Source of the DNA: Nocardiopsis mwathae
Lineage (GTDB): Bacteria; Actinomycetota; Actinomycetes; Streptosporangiales; Streptosporangiaceae
Direction: 5' to 3'
Length of the DNA stretch: 64,000 bases
NCBI RefSeq assembly: GCF_014201195.1
Contig: NZ_JACHDS010000001.1
Coordinates: 5,146,001-5,210,000 of the forward strand
The position numbers and the translations under genes are program-made. A model generated the notes under the pieces. That model was not told where the DNA came from. It made no database searches and saw only the letters and a program-made list of their open reading frames with translations. Below are positions 9,913 through 18,415 of the stretch, in pieces; the stretch's first letter is position 1, and the number at the start of each line of letters is the position of its first letter.

Positions 9913-11265
9913 TCAGGGGCGCGTGGCGCCGGTGACGAGCCACGCGTCACCCCTGGCCCGCAGCCCCAGGGTCACGCCACGGGCGCAGATCCACACGCCG
10001 AAGGCCAGCCACAACCGGAACAGCCCGTTCGGGTCGCCCTCCGGGGTCGTCCACAGCACCAGGGCGGCCAGCGGTAGGAAGACGAGCATCGTCCACAGGC
10101 TGGCCCAGGCGAGGTAGCGCTGGTCGCCGGCGCCCATCAGGATGCCGTCGAGCACCATCACCACGCCGCTGGCGGGCTGCAGGGCGGCGACCAGGACGAG
10201 CGTTCCCAGGATGAGGGCGTGTACCCGCGGGTCGGAGGTGAAGGGGAGGGGCGCCCACGGCCGGACGAGCAGGACCAGCGCGGCGAACAGAACGCCGATG
10301 AGCACACCCCACTCCACCATGCGGCGGGTGGCGGCCCGGGCTCCGGCGCGGTCGCCCGCGCCCAGGTAGCGTCCGATGATCGCCTGCCCGGCGATCGCGA
10401 TGGCGTCCATGGCGAACACCAGTAGGGCCCAGATCTGGAACGCCACCTGGTGGGCGGCGATCTCGGGGTCGCCGAGGCGGGCCGCGACCGCGGTCATGAC
10501 CACCAGCACCACGCGCAGCGAGACGGTGCGGGTGAACAGCGCGGCACCGGTCGCGGCGGCGGCCTTGAGCCCGTCGAGGTCCGGGGTCAGGCCGACGCCG
10601 TGGCGGCGGGCGGCGCGGACGACCATGGCGATGTAGACCGCCGCACCGGCCGTCTGCGCGAACACGGTGGCCCACGCCGACCCGGCGATACCCCAGCCCA
10701 GGCCGAGCACGAAGGTGACGGTGAGCGCGATGTTGGCCAGGTTGGAGCCCACGGCGACGAGCAGCGGGGTCTTCGCGTCGTGCAGGCCCCTCAGGACCCC
10801 GGTTCCCGCCATGATGACGAGTAGTGCGGGCGCGCTCAGCAGGCTGATCCGCAGATAGGTCAGGGCGTAGGGGGCCACTTCGGGCGATGCGCCCAGCGCC
10901 TGCACCAGCCAGGTGGCCGACACCTGGCCGACGGCCACCACCGCGATACCGATGACCAGTGCCAGCCACAGGCCGTCGATCCCGGTGCGTATCCCGGCGG
11001 GCACGTCCCCGGCACCGAACCGGCGGGCCACCGCCGCGGTGGTGCCGTAGGCGAGGAAGATGCACAGGTTGGCCAGCGTCAGGAGGACCTGGCTGGCCAC
11101 CCCGAGCCCGCCCAGTGCCTGCGTGCCGAGCGTGCCCACGACGGCGGAGTCGGTCAGCAGGAACAGCGGTTCCGAGATGAGGGCGAAGAACGTGGGGACG
11201 GCGAGGAGGAAGATCTGCCGGTCGTGGACGTGCCGGAACGGCAGGGCGGAGAGCAGTCTGGGCAT
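9913..11265 (-). CDS. MATE-family multidrug/DinF-like efflux transporter
   Basis: 450 residues with twelve predicted membrane helices in two repeats. The N-terminal half includes FFALISEPLFLLTDSAVVG and LGGLGVASQVLL, typical of the DinF branch of MATE transporters; the second half repeats this as AAHQVAFQIWALL and AIAIAGQAIIGRYLGAG. It would export drugs or metabolites by cation antiport. It converges on the amidase gene (16 bp between stops) and diverges from dnaB across the DnaA-box region. Confidence 0.9.
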   Translation of the reverse strand: MPRLLSALPFRHVHDRQIFLLAVPTFFALISEPLFLLTDSAVVGTLGTQALGGLGVASQVLLTLANLCIFLAYGTTAAVARRFGAGDVPAGIRTGIDGLWLALVIGIAVVAVGQVSATWLVQALGASPEVAPYALTYLRISLLSAPALLVIMAGTGVLRGLHDAKTPLLVAVGSNLANIALTVTFVLGLGWGIAGSAWATVFAQTAGAAVYIAMVVRAARRHGVGLTPDLDGLKAAAATGAALFTRTVSLRVVLVVMTAVAARLGDPEIAAHQVAFQIWALLVFAMDAIAIAGQAIIGRYLGAGDRAGARAATRRMVEWGVLIGVLFAALVLLVRPWAPLPFTSDPRVHALILGTLVLVAALQPASGVVMVLDGILMGAGDQRYLAWASLWTMLVFLPLAALVLWTTPEGDPNGLFRLWLAFGVWICARGVTLGLRARGDAWLVTGATRP

Positions 11266-11308
11266 GGCTCTGCCACGTTAGCGGACAGGCGTTCGAGGGG
11301 GTGCGGTG

Positions 11309-11511
11309 AGATCCACAACTGAGGGCTGCGCCTGTGGATAACTTGTGGACAGTCGGGTGTGAACTTTCTTTCATGCACACCCTGGGCATAGCGTTTCTGC
11401 AGGTCACATAGCATGTGCGCTGGTGTCGGGGAAGTTATCCACAACCGTTGTGCACAAGCTATCCGCAGAAACGCGCGGTTCGTCCACAGGATCTCCCCAG
11501 CTGTATCCACA
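11309..11511. promoter_or_regulatory. Cluster of DnaA-box-like sites between MATE gene and dnaB
   Basis: Within ~200 bp there are TTATCCACA at 11435-11443, its complement TGTGGATAA at 11333-11341, CTGTCCACA (complement strand, 11344-11352), GTATCCACA at 11503-11511, TCGTCCACA at 11480-11488, AGATCCACA at 11309-11317 and the near-match TTGTGCACA at 11448-11456. Two are perfect E. coli-type boxes. The density suggests DnaA binding at the divergent dnaB promoter region. This is not oriC as far as can be seen, since dnaA/dnaN are absent. Confidence 0.65.
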
Positions 11512-11597
11512 GGCCGCTTTGCATCCGCTGTCCCCAGTCGCGACAATCCAAGTCCCGGCATGGGCATCGTGCCGGTCGGGTCCCAGGGGGAGAGTTC

Positions 11598-14231
11598 GTG
11601 AGCGTCGCTGATCATACGCCGGAGGAAGGCAGCGGATTCGACCGCACCCCTCCGCATGACATCAAGGCGGAGCAGAGCGTGCTCGGCGGCATGATGCTCT
11701 CCAAGGAGGCCATCACCCAGGTCGTGGAGATCGTCCGCTCGCACGACTTCTACCGCCCGGCGCACCAGACCATCTTCGACGCCATCGTCGACCTCTTCGC
11801 CCGCGGTGAGCCGGTGGACGCCATCACCGTCAACGCCGAACTCACCAAGCGCGGCGAGGCGGCCCGCGTCGGCGGCGCCGTCTACCTCCACACCCTCACC
11901 GAGTCCATCCCCACGGCGGCCAACGCCGGCTACTACGCCAACATCGTCTCCGACCGCGCGATCCTCCGCCGCCTGGTCGAGGTGGGCACCCGCATCGCCC
12001 AGATCGGCTACGCGGGCGACGGCGAGGTCGACGACCTCGTCGACCACGCCCAGGCCGAGATCTACAAGGTCGCCGAGAAGCGCACCGGCGACGACTACCT
12101 CCCGCTGAGCGACATCATGCCGGGCGCCCTCGACGAGATCGAGGCCATCTCGGCCCACGACGGCTCCATGACCGGCGTCCCTACCGGCTTCACCGACTTC
12201 GACCAGCTCACCAACGGCCTCCATGCCGGACAAATGGTGATCATCGCGGCCAGGCCGGCCGTTGGCAAATCGACACTAGCCCTGGATTTCGCCCGGGCAG
12301 CGTCCATCAAGAACCAGCTGACGTCGGTGTTCTTCAGTCTGGAGATGGGGCGCAACGAGATCGTCATGCGGCTGCTGTCGGCCGAGGCGCGGGTGCCGCT
12401 GCACACCATGCGCTCGGGGCTGATGACCGACGACGACTGGGCGCGGCTCGCGCGCCGCATGGGCGAGGTCGCCAGTGCGCCGCTGTTCATCGACGACTCC
12501 CCGAACATGTCGATGATGGAGATCCGCGCCAAGTGCCGCCGCCTCAAGCAGCAGCACGACCTCAAGCTGGTCGTCGTCGACTACCTGCAGCTGATGAGCT
12601 CACCCGGCCGGGTGGAGAGCCGCCAGCAGGAGGTCTCCGAGATGTCCCGGTCCCTGAAGCTCCTGGCCAAGGAGCTTGAGGTCCCGGTCATCGCGCTGTC
12701 GCAGCTCAACCGTGGTCCGGAGCAGCGTACCGACAAGAAACCCCAGGTCAGCGACCTTCGTGAGTCCGGGTGTCTGACGGCCGACACGCGTGTCCTGCGC
12801 GCGGACACCGGCGCCGAGGTCACCATGGGGGAGCTGTACCGCAGTGGTGAGCGCGACATCCCGGTGTGGTCGCTGGACGAGCGCCTGCGCCTGGTCCCCC
12901 GCACGATGACCCACGTCTTCTCCAGCGGGGTCAAGGAGACCTTCCGGTTGCGTCTGACCTCGGGCCGCGAGGTGACGGCGTCCGGCAACCACCCGTTCTT
13001 GACCTATGACGGGTGGAAGCAGCTGAGTGATCTCTCCTCGGGCACTCGGATCGCGGTCCCGCGCCACGTTCCGGCTCCTTCGGAGACCAGGGAGTGGGCC
13101 GAAGCGGAGGTCGTCCTTCTCGCCCACCTCATCGGCGATGGCTCGTTCGTCAGGCGGCAGCCACTGCGCTACGCGAGCGTGGACGAGGCGAACCTCGCGG
13201 CCGTGTCCAAGGCCGCCGAGCACTTCAGGGTCACCGCCGTTCGCGACGACTTCGCGCAGGCGCGGGTGACCACGCTGCGCCTGCCAGCACCGTTCCGGTT
13301 GGCCCGAGGCAAGCGCAACCCGATCGCCGCCTGGCTGGACGACCTGGGGCTCTTCGGGCTGCGCAGTCATGAGAAGTTCGTACCGGAACCGGTCTTCGGG
13401 CTGTCCCAGCGGCAGGTGGCGCTGTTCCTCCACCATCTCTGGGCGACCGACGGGTGTGTCCACTGGGACGCGAAGGCCGGACAGGCCCGGATCTACTACG
13501 CCTCGACGAGCCATCGCCTGATCTCCGACGTGGCGGCGCTCTTGGCCCGGTTCAACATCATGACCAGGATCAAGCCGACGCGTAAGGGGAACTACCGGAC
13601 CTGCTATCAGCTCCTCATCCATGGCACCGAGAACCAGCAGCGTTTTCTGGAGAGGATCGGCTGCAACGGGGGCCGTGATGCTCAGGTTCGCCGCTGTCTC
13701 GCGGAGCTGGCCGACAAGCAGCGGAACACGAATCTCGCTACCGTGCCGGTGCAGGTCTGGGATCGCGTGGGGGAGACGCTCAAGGAGCGGAAGATGCCGC
13801 ACCGCGAGTTCGCCTCGGCGATGGGGACCCGGTTCTGCGGCAGCGCCATGTGGAAGCGTGCGCCGAGCCGGGAGCGGCTGGGTCGTGTCGCGGCGGTCCT
13901 GGACGACGCCGACCTGGAGCTGCTCGCTACCAATGACGTCTTCTGGGACGAGATCGCTGAGATCGAACCGCTCGGTGAGCAGGAGGTCTTCGACGCGACC
14001 GTCCTTGGTACGCACAACTTCGTGGCGAACGGTATCAACGTCCACAACTCGATCGAGCAGGATGCCGACATGGTCATCCTGCTCTACCGCGAGGACGTGC
14101 ACGACAAGGAGTCCCCGCGGGCCGGGGAGGCCGACCTGATCGTGGCCAAGCACCGAAACGGCCCCACGGCCACGGTCACCGTGGCCTTCCAGGGGCACTA
14201 CAGCCGATTCGTCGACATGGCGCCCGGGTGA
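11598..14231 (+). CDS. dnaB: Replicative DNA helicase DnaB, intein-containing precursor
   Basis: 878-residue precursor from GTG 11598 (GGGGGAGA just upstream). The N-terminal domain starts at HDIKAEQSVLGGMMLSKEA. The RecA-type motor has Walker A ARPAVGKST (~residue 217), then FFSLEMGRNEIVMRLL and Walker B VVVDYLQLM. After DLRESG the frame enters an intein (12771-14048) and resumes at SIEQDADMV, giving a mature helicase of about 452 residues after protein splicing. DnaB unwinds the fork as a hexamer. Terminator at 14296-14330. The upstream region is rich in DnaA-box-like sites. Confidence 0.97.
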   Translation: MSVADHTPEEGSGFDRTPPHDIKAEQSVLGGMMLSKEAITQVVEIVRSHDFYRPAHQTIFDAIVDLFARGEPVDAITVNAELTKRGEAARVGGAVYLHTLTESIPTAANAGYYANIVSDRAILRRLVEVGTRIAQIGYAGDGEVDDLVDHAQAEIYKVAEKRTGDDYLPLSDIMPGALDEIEAISAHDGSMTGVPTGFTDFDQLTNGLHAGQMVIIAARPAVGKSTLALDFARAASIKNQLTSVFFSLEMGRNEIVMRLLSAEARVPLHTMRSGLMTDDDWARLARRMGEVASAPLFIDDSPNMSMMEIRAKCRRLKQQHDLKLVVVDYLQLMSSPGRVESRQQEVSEMSRSLKLLAKELEVPVIALSQLNRGPEQRTDKKPQVSDLRESGCLTADTRVLRADTGAEVTMGELYRSGERDIPVWSLDERLRLVPRTMTHVFSSGVKETFRLRLTSGREVTASGNHPFLTYDGWKQLSDLSSGTRIAVPRHVPAPSETREWAEAEVVLLAHLIGDGSFVRRQPLRYASVDEANLAAVSKAAEHFRVTAVRDDFAQARVTTLRLPAPFRLARGKRNPIAAWLDDLGLFGLRSHEKFVPEPVFGLSQRQVALFLHHLWATDGCVHWDAKAGQARIYYASTSHRLISDVAALLARFNIMTRIKPTRKGNYRTCYQLLIHGTENQQRFLERIGCNGGRDAQVRRCLAELADKQRNTNLATVPVQVWDRVGETLKERKMPHREFASAMGTRFCGSAMWKRAPSRERLGRVAAVLDDADLELLATNDVFWDEIAEIEPLGEQEVFDATVLGTHNFVANGINVHNSIEQDADMVILLYREDVHDKESPRAGEADLIVAKHRNGPTATVTVAFQGHYSRFVDMAPG
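12771..14048 (+). other. DnaB intein with LAGLIDADG homing endonuclease domain (426 aa)
   Basis: Begins with Cys (CLTADTRVL, block A) immediately after DLRESG and ends GINVHN followed by Ser of the C-extein. Block B is ASGNHPFL (TxxH type); block F/G is FDATVLGTHNFVANGINVHN. Two endonuclease motifs are visible, LLAHLIGDGSF and LFLHHLWATDG, so the DOD homing endonuclease looks intact. The insertion point is the downstream of the two commonly occupied DnaB sites (the other is in the P-loop). Cys1, His-Asn and Ser+1 are all present, so splicing should work. Confidence 0.95.
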
Positions 14232-14295
14232 TGAGTCGACCTGGGTGACCCCGCGGGAGTACGCCGGTCGCCGACAAGAGCATGGGCGCATGCGC

Positions 14296-14330
14296 GAGGG
14301 GGCCGACCACCCTAGGTGGTCGGCCCCCTC
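14296..14330 (+). terminator. Terminator after dnaB
   Basis: Perfect 16-bp stem with a three-base loop (arms 14296-14311 and 14315-14330). It lies between the convergent dnaB and small-protein genes and could serve both strands. Confidence 0.85.
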
Positions 14331-14350
14331 GTCGGGCGTCTCCGGCCCGG

Positions 14351-14587
14351 TCAGGCCCAGCGGGCCTCGGGGCGCGTACGTCCGTTTTCGTCGGTGACCA
14401 GAACCCAGTTCAGTTGCGGTCGGCCGGTGGACAGTGTCTCCGTCGTCTCACGGGGTTCGGGCATCGTGATGCCCTGCTGCTGGACGCGGCTGCGTCCGGC
14501 GGTCGTGCGGAGCGCGGAGGGACGGGTCCGGCGGCGTGCCGGAGTGGGGCGGCTGGTCTGCGGCGCTCGGTTGACCTGGCGAGTCAT
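14351..14587 (-). CDS. Small conserved hypothetical protein (78 aa)
   Basis: ATG at 14587 has GAGGGGGG a few bases upstream on the minus strand. The product has an Arg/Thr/Pro-rich N-terminal half and an ordered C-terminus ITMPEPRETTETLSTGRP followed by a WVLVTDENG strand. Codon use matches neighbouring genes. No function is recognised. Its single-gene unit ends against the dnaB terminator. Confidence 0.65.
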   Translation of the reverse strand: MTRQVNRAPQTSRPTPARRRTRPSALRTTAGRSRVQQQGITMPEPRETTETLSTGRPQLNWVLVTDENGRTRPEARWA

Positions 14588-14847
14588 GGCGACACCCCCC
14601 TCGTTCGTCTATCAGAGGACCCCAGTTAACCGTTTGTTCACTTTGAAGTCAATCGGGATTCGTCGTCATGTGTCCCGAATGTGGCTGTTGCGACCTTCCG
14701 GAAGTGGTGCTGTACAGGGAAAACGGACCGACCGGAGGTGGCGGGGGGTGTGGGCGGTATCACCGGCAGAAGGTGAACGAGAAGGTGAACGGCAGGGTGA
14801 ACACCGGGGTGGCACCCGCCCGGCCGGAGGGTGCGGACACGAAAGAA
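14588..14847. other. Intergenic region, ~260 bp, less GC-rich
   Basis: Holds the start region of the small minus-strand gene. A stretch around 14600-14700 is A/T-richer than the surroundings and probably contains its promoter. A plus-strand frame at 14668-14916 was considered and rejected. Confidence 0.4.
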
Positions 14848-14869
14848 GCGCCCGCCGAGGGGCGGGCGC
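14848..14869 (-). terminator. Terminator of the PH-domain gene operon
   Basis: GCGCCCGCC/GGCGGGCGC 9-bp stem with a GAGG loop; on the minus strand it is followed by TTCTTTC. It sits 25 bp beyond the stop of the gene at 14894-15409. Confidence 0.8.
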
Positions 14870-14893
14870 GTCGGTGTGTAGCGGTGCCGGGAG

Positions 14894-15409
14894 CTAGCCG
14901 TTGTCCGGGAAGATGAGCCCGACGACCTCCAGGTAGAGCTGTTCCGGGTAGGGAACGAAGTTGATCCGGCTCAGTGCCTGGTCCTGACCGGCCGACTCCA
15001 TGACGAAGGTGCCGTAGCCGAGGAACCGGCCGATGATCGAGCGCTCGAAGCGCATGTCGGTGACCTTGCCCAGCGGCATCATGTTGACCTGCCGGGTGAT
15101 CAGGCCGGTGGTCAGCAGCAGGCGAGCCGAGGTGATGACGAAGTAGTCCACCGACCACTCCGCGACGCGCCACACGAACCAGACGAGCACGAGCAGCCAC
15201 AGCCACCAGATGACCGCCAGCGCCGCAGCGCTGGCCGCCAGGACGGTGTTGCTCAGGATGCCCGCGACGATCAGTGCGCCGAGGACGATGGCGACGGGTG
15301 TCATCAGGACTGCGGGATGACGCCGGATGGTGACGACATCCTGTTCGTGGGGTAGCAGGTAGCGGTTGACCGATGCGGGGGCCCGGTTGGTCGGAGCTAC
15401 GAGCTTCAT
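14894..15409 (-). CDS. Membrane protein with bacterial PH (bPH2/DUF304) domain
   Basis: 171 residues. The cytoplasmic start RYLLPHEQDVVTIRRHPAVL precedes two adjacent membrane helices (~35-55 and ~58-80, with WWLWLLVLVWFVWR). A bPH2 domain follows: YFVITSARLLLTTGLITRQV, MMPLGKVTDMRFERS and YGTFVMESAGQDQ. The family is widespread in actinobacteria; the role is unknown, with membrane-lipid or cell-envelope association commonly assumed. The 54-aa gene is 16 bp upstream on the same strand, so they probably form an operon. Confidence 0.9.
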   Translation of the reverse strand: MKLVAPTNRAPASVNRYLLPHEQDVVTIRRHPAVLMTPVAIVLGALIVAGILSNTVLAASAAALAVIWWLWLLVLVWFVWRVAEWSVDYFVITSARLLLTTGLITRQVNMMPLGKVTDMRFERSIIGRFLGYGTFVMESAGQDQALSRINFVPYPEQLYLEVVGLIFPDNG

Positions 15410-15425
15410 GGCCGATCGACCCTCT

Positions 15426-15590
15426 TTACGCGCTCAAGGCGTTGACGAAGCGTGACAGGGATTCGGCCGCGGACATGAGACCGCCGAGGCCGGTCTCGAT
15501 CACTCCCGCGGCGCTTTCAGGCTGGGTAAGCAGATAAAACGCAACGAAGGCGATGAGGGCGTACCCCAGCCATTTTTTCAACTTCGCCAT
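15426..15590 (-). CDS. Very small membrane protein (54 aa)
   Basis: Found by reading the minus strand: ATG at 15590 behind GGGGAG, stop TAA at 15426-15428. The product starts MAKLKKWLGYALIAFVAF, one basic-then-hydrophobic membrane helix, then an amphipathic Ala/Ser/Gly helix. Good ribosome binding site, one clean helix and close spacing to the bPH2 gene support it. The function is unknown; it may be a partner of the bPH2 protein. Confidence 0.7.
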   Translation of the reverse strand: MAKLKKWLGYALIAFVAFYLLTQPESAAGVIETGLGGLMSAAESLSRFVNALSA

Positions 15591-15732
15591 GACCGAACTC
15601 CCCAAGAATGCAGCCGACCCACTGACCCAAGCTGATTGTTACACCGACAATCAAGCCCGTAAAGCCAGATGCCCGGCATCGGCGTGGCGTTCTTCGAGCG
15701 CGTGTGTGGTGTTGATCACTCTGCGTCCGGAG

Positions 15733-15957
15733 TCAGCGGCGCTCCGCGAACGCCAGGGCGAGCACCTGGAGGTGCTGGCGCGCGATCCGCTCCACCAGAT
15801 CCGGAGTGGCCTTCCCGGTGACCTCCAGTGCCCCGTGCCGTGCGGCGTCGACACATCTGGCCACGGTCGCCTGCTGGTGCACGTCGGCGAACTCGGCGTG
15901 CAGGCGGTCGATGACCGCGGTGAAGTCGCGGGGCGGGGTCTGGGTCTTCTCGGGCAT
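15733..15957 (-). CDS. Small all-helical conserved protein (74 aa)
   Basis: ATG 15957 is preceded by AAGGAG with ideal spacing; a longer in-frame start at 16002 lacks a site. The product contains FTAVIDRLHAEFADVHQQAT and ARCVDAARHGALEVTG, then a helix ending HLQVLALAFAERR. It resembles short actinobacterial three-helix proteins often found as orphan genes. No catalytic motif is seen. Confidence 0.7.
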   Translation of the reverse strand: MPEKTQTPPRDFTAVIDRLHAEFADVHQQATVARCVDAARHGALEVTGKATPDLVERIARQHLQVLALAFAERR

Positions 15958-16428
15958 CTCACTCCTTGAGGGGAAGGGTGATCGCTGTCGTTCCGTGCTC
16001 ACCGGACTGCGTTCGGTGAGCTTCCAGGAGGTCGAACGGCGGCTCGCGTTTGGTCGTCGGAGGCCTGTCAGTGCAGGTCAGGGTAGGTGATGCGGACCGT
16101 GGTGGCCCGGTGGGCCGCCTCGTCGGGCGGTGTTCGGGGAATCGGCGGTGCCGGAGGTGCGCCTTCCATGATCACTCTAATGTGTCACGTCTCCGTCTCA
16201 GAATGAATTCGGCTAAGGCAGATCGTCCTGTCCTGCGAGCCTGTATCCGGGCTTTCACGAGCCAGGATGTCGGGGTGTGTGGTGTGCTTCCCCGTTTTCG
16301 GACGTTCATTCATGGAGATCCGGAAAGATACAGAAAGCGCCCGACCGGTGAGGTCGGGCGCTTCGCCCGCTCATGGCGATCCGCGGCGCCGCGGAACGGG
16401 TGCGGGAGACCGGCACGGGATCGGAGGT
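15958..16428. other. Intergenic region, ~470 bp, no gene seen
   Basis: Contains the promoter side of the 74-aa gene and the terminator of upp (16335-16363). The segment near 16170-16330 is notably less GC-rich (GAATTC, CATTCATGG) and could be transferred or regulatory DNA. No open frame with plausible coding bias was found. Confidence 0.45.
16335..16363 (-). terminator. Terminator of upp
   Basis: 12-bp perfect stem AAGCGCCCGACC/GGTCGGGCGCTT with a five-base loop. On the minus strand it is followed by the T-rich run CTTTCTGTATCTTTC. Confidence 0.85.
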
Positions 16429-17082
16429 TCAGGAGCAGCCGTACAGCCGATCCCCGGCGTCACCCAGCCCGGGGACGATGAACCCGTTCTCGTCCAGACG
16501 CTCGTCGACGGCGGCCGTGACCACGCGCAGCGTCGCGCCGTGGTCCGCCTGCAGGGTTTCGGTCAGCTTCTTCTCCACGGCGTTCAGCCCCTCGGGAGCG
16601 GCGAGCAGGCAGATCGCGGTGATGTGGTCCGCCCCGCGGTCCACCAGGAGCTTCAGGGCGGCGGCGAGCGTCCCGCCGGTCGCCAGCATGGGGTCGAGCA
16701 CGTAGCACTGCCGTCCGGACAGGTCCTGCGGGAGGCGGTCGGCGTAGGTCGCCGGCTGGAGCGTCTGCTCGTCGCGCGCCATCCCCAGGAAGCCGATCTC
16801 GGCGGTCGGGAGCAGGCGGGTCATCCCGTCGAGCATGCCGAGCCCGGCGCGCAGGATCGGCACCACCAGCGGGGTCGGCCGGGTCAGCTGCACACCGGTC
16901 ATGGGGGTCAGCGGAGTGTCCACGGTCACGTCGGCGACACGCACGTCCCGGGTCGCCTCGTAGGCGAGCAGCGTGACCAGTTCGTCGGTCAGGCGGCGGA
17001 ACGTGGGCGAGTCGGTGTGCACGTTGCGCAAGGTCGTGAGCTTGTGCGCGACGAGCGGATGGTCGACGACCAGGGTTTCCAT
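16429..17082 (-). CDS. upp: Uracil phosphoribosyltransferase
   Basis: 217 residues from ATG 17082, chosen because [19 protein letters not shown] is the family N-terminus and CGGAGTG precedes it. The PRPP-binding loop is [17 protein letters not shown] and the uracil-binding C-terminal segment is [16 protein letters not shown]. It converts uracil plus PRPP to UMP (pyrimidine salvage). Single-gene unit, with a terminator at 16335-16363. Adjacency to tadA is common in actinomycetes. Confidence 0.97.
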   Translation of the reverse strand: METLVVDHPLVAHKLTTLRNVHTDSPTFRRLTDELVTLLAYEATRDVRVADVTVDTPLTPMTGVQLTRPTPLVVPILRAGLGMLDGMTRLLPTAEIGFLGMARDEQTLQPATYADRLPQDLSGRQCYVLDPMLATGGTLAAALKLLVDRGADHITAICLLAAPEGLNAVEKKLTETLQADHGATLRVVTAAVDERLDENGFIVPGLGDAGDRLYGCS

Positions 17083-17369
17083 TGAACACTCCGGATGAGC
17101 TGGGCAAACGAGCGGGGAGTCGGCGTCCGAGTCTAGTGCGGTCCGGAGGGGCACCGGATCCGTGAGTGACGATTCGGGTTTGACTTCCTAGATCCCGTTC
17201 TGCCGAGGACGGGATGTCCGTTCTAATAGGACGTGTGAGCGCGGACTTCTATCACGGTGACAGGCCCTCTGGGACGGAGCGTGTCGTGGACGAGAACAGG
17301 CACCACCATGACGCCGCACCGGCCGATCTGCGATCCTGGCCGGACGATGGCCTGCCTGGTGGGGTGACG

Positions 17370-17876
17370 ATGACGGAACTCGAACAGAGCGACGACGACG
17401 AATCCGGCGACTTCGCGGCCGTCGCCTACCGGGAAGAGGAGCTCTGGGACGTCTACTGCCTCCCCGAGGCCCTGGCCCAGGACTTCTCCGGGCTGCTCCA
17501 CGCGCTGCGCCAGCAGCCGAGCATCAGCGGAGCGATCGGCCTGGTCTCGGTCGGCGACGACTTCTTCATCATCATCCGCGTCTACGGCCGCGACGACGTC
17601 AGCCTGTTCCTGTCCGACGTGACCGCCTCCATCGACTGGCCGGTGGCCCGCGAGGTCCTGGACTACCTGGAGATCGACGTCCCGGACGACGAGGACCTCG
17701 ACCAGGTGCTGCCCGCGGGCGACCTGTCGATCCTGGCCGACCTCGGCATGGACGAGATGGAACTCGGCGCGCTCGCCGGCGACCTCGACCTCTACCCCGA
17801 CGAGGTCCTGGCGAGCATCTCCGAGCGGCTCGGATTCCAGCAGGCGTTCCAGCGTGCCCTCGACGGGATGGGGTAG
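17370..17876 (+). CDS. tRNA adenosine deaminase-associated protein (paralogue 1)
   Basis: The conserved part is residues FAAVAYREEELWDVY onward, with FFIIIRVYGRDDVSLFLSD in the middle and an acidic helical C-terminus (DLSILADLGMDEMELGALAG). This matches the actinobacterial family that accompanies tadA. The start is uncertain: ATG 17370 is listed, but the frame is open back to GTG 17235 and ATG 17214, which would add up to 52 poorly conserved residues. It precedes a second copy of the family and then tadA in one direction. Biochemical function is unknown. Confidence 0.82.
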   Translation: MTELEQSDDDESGDFAAVAYREEELWDVYCLPEALAQDFSGLLHALRQQPSISGAIGLVSVGDDFFIIIRVYGRDDVSLFLSDVTASIDWPVAREVLDYLEIDVPDDEDLDQVLPAGDLSILADLGMDEMELGALAGDLDLYPDEVLASISERLGFQQAFQRALDGMG

Positions 17877-17917
17877 GGATTCCTGCGGCTGGAACCGGGA
17901 GCGGACGGGAGCGGACG

Positions 17918-18415
17918 GTGCCGATCTTCTCGGTTCTCTTCTTCCGCGCGGTCGGCGTGTGGAGGGGAGAAGTGGTGGACCTGGCGGGCACGGAGAGCAT
18001 CGACGACATCGCCGATCTCATGCGCGATGTCGCCGCCGCCCGCGATGTCGAGGCGGTCGACGGCACCATGGTCCTGATGATGGAGGCGGATGACGAGTGG
18101 TTCGGCGTCATCCGGGTCGACGACCACGCCGACCCCCGGGTGTTCCTGTCCGACGTCCGTGTGGTGGGCGAGTACCCGATCGCGGCGCTGCTCCTGGACA
18201 GCGGTGACGTGCACGCCCCCCAGCAGCGCGAGGGCACCGGCCAGCAGCCCTACCCCGACCCGGGGGGCGACGAGGAGCTTCTGGCGGACCTCGGAACGTC
18301 GGGCAAGGCCCTGCGGTCGATGGCGGTGGCCGAGGGGGCGCTGCCCGGTGACGTGCTCGCCGACCTCGCCGACCGGGCCGGCTTCGGCGACGTGCTGGAC
18401 ATGCTGCACTCATGA
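17918..18415 (+). CDS. tRNA adenosine deaminase-associated protein (paralogue 2)
   Basis: 165 residues from GTG 17918; the N-terminus IFSVLFFRAVGVWRGEVVDL fits the family and supports this start. Core WFGVIRVDDHADPRVFLSD aligns with FFIIIRVYGRDDVSLFLSD of the preceding gene, so the pair arose by duplication. Its stop overlaps the tadA start (ATGA, 18412-18415), which implies translational coupling and a role with TadA. Confidence 0.88.
   Translation: MPIFSVLFFRAVGVWRGEVVDLAGTESIDDIADLMRDVAAARDVEAVDGTMVLMMEADDEWFGVIRVDDHADPRVFLSDVRVVGEYPIAALLLDSGDVHAPQQREGTGQQPYPDPGGDEELLADLGTSGKALRSMAVAEGALPGDVLADLADRAGFGDVLDMLHS

Noticed and set aside
11266-11597. Candidate chromosomal origin oriC
   Set aside because: DnaA-box-like sites are present, but dnaA and dnaN, which flank oriC in actinobacteria, are not here; kept as a DnaA-binding cluster only.
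14668-14916. 82-codon plus-strand frame starting MCPECGCC
   Set aside because: Cys pattern looks zinc-ribbon-like, but the frame runs over the terminator of the opposite operon into the bPH2 gene, and the rest is low-complexity.
16050-16481. 143-codon plus-strand frame in the gap before upp
   Set aside because: It crosses the upp terminator and the upp 3' end, has no family match and poor codon bias.
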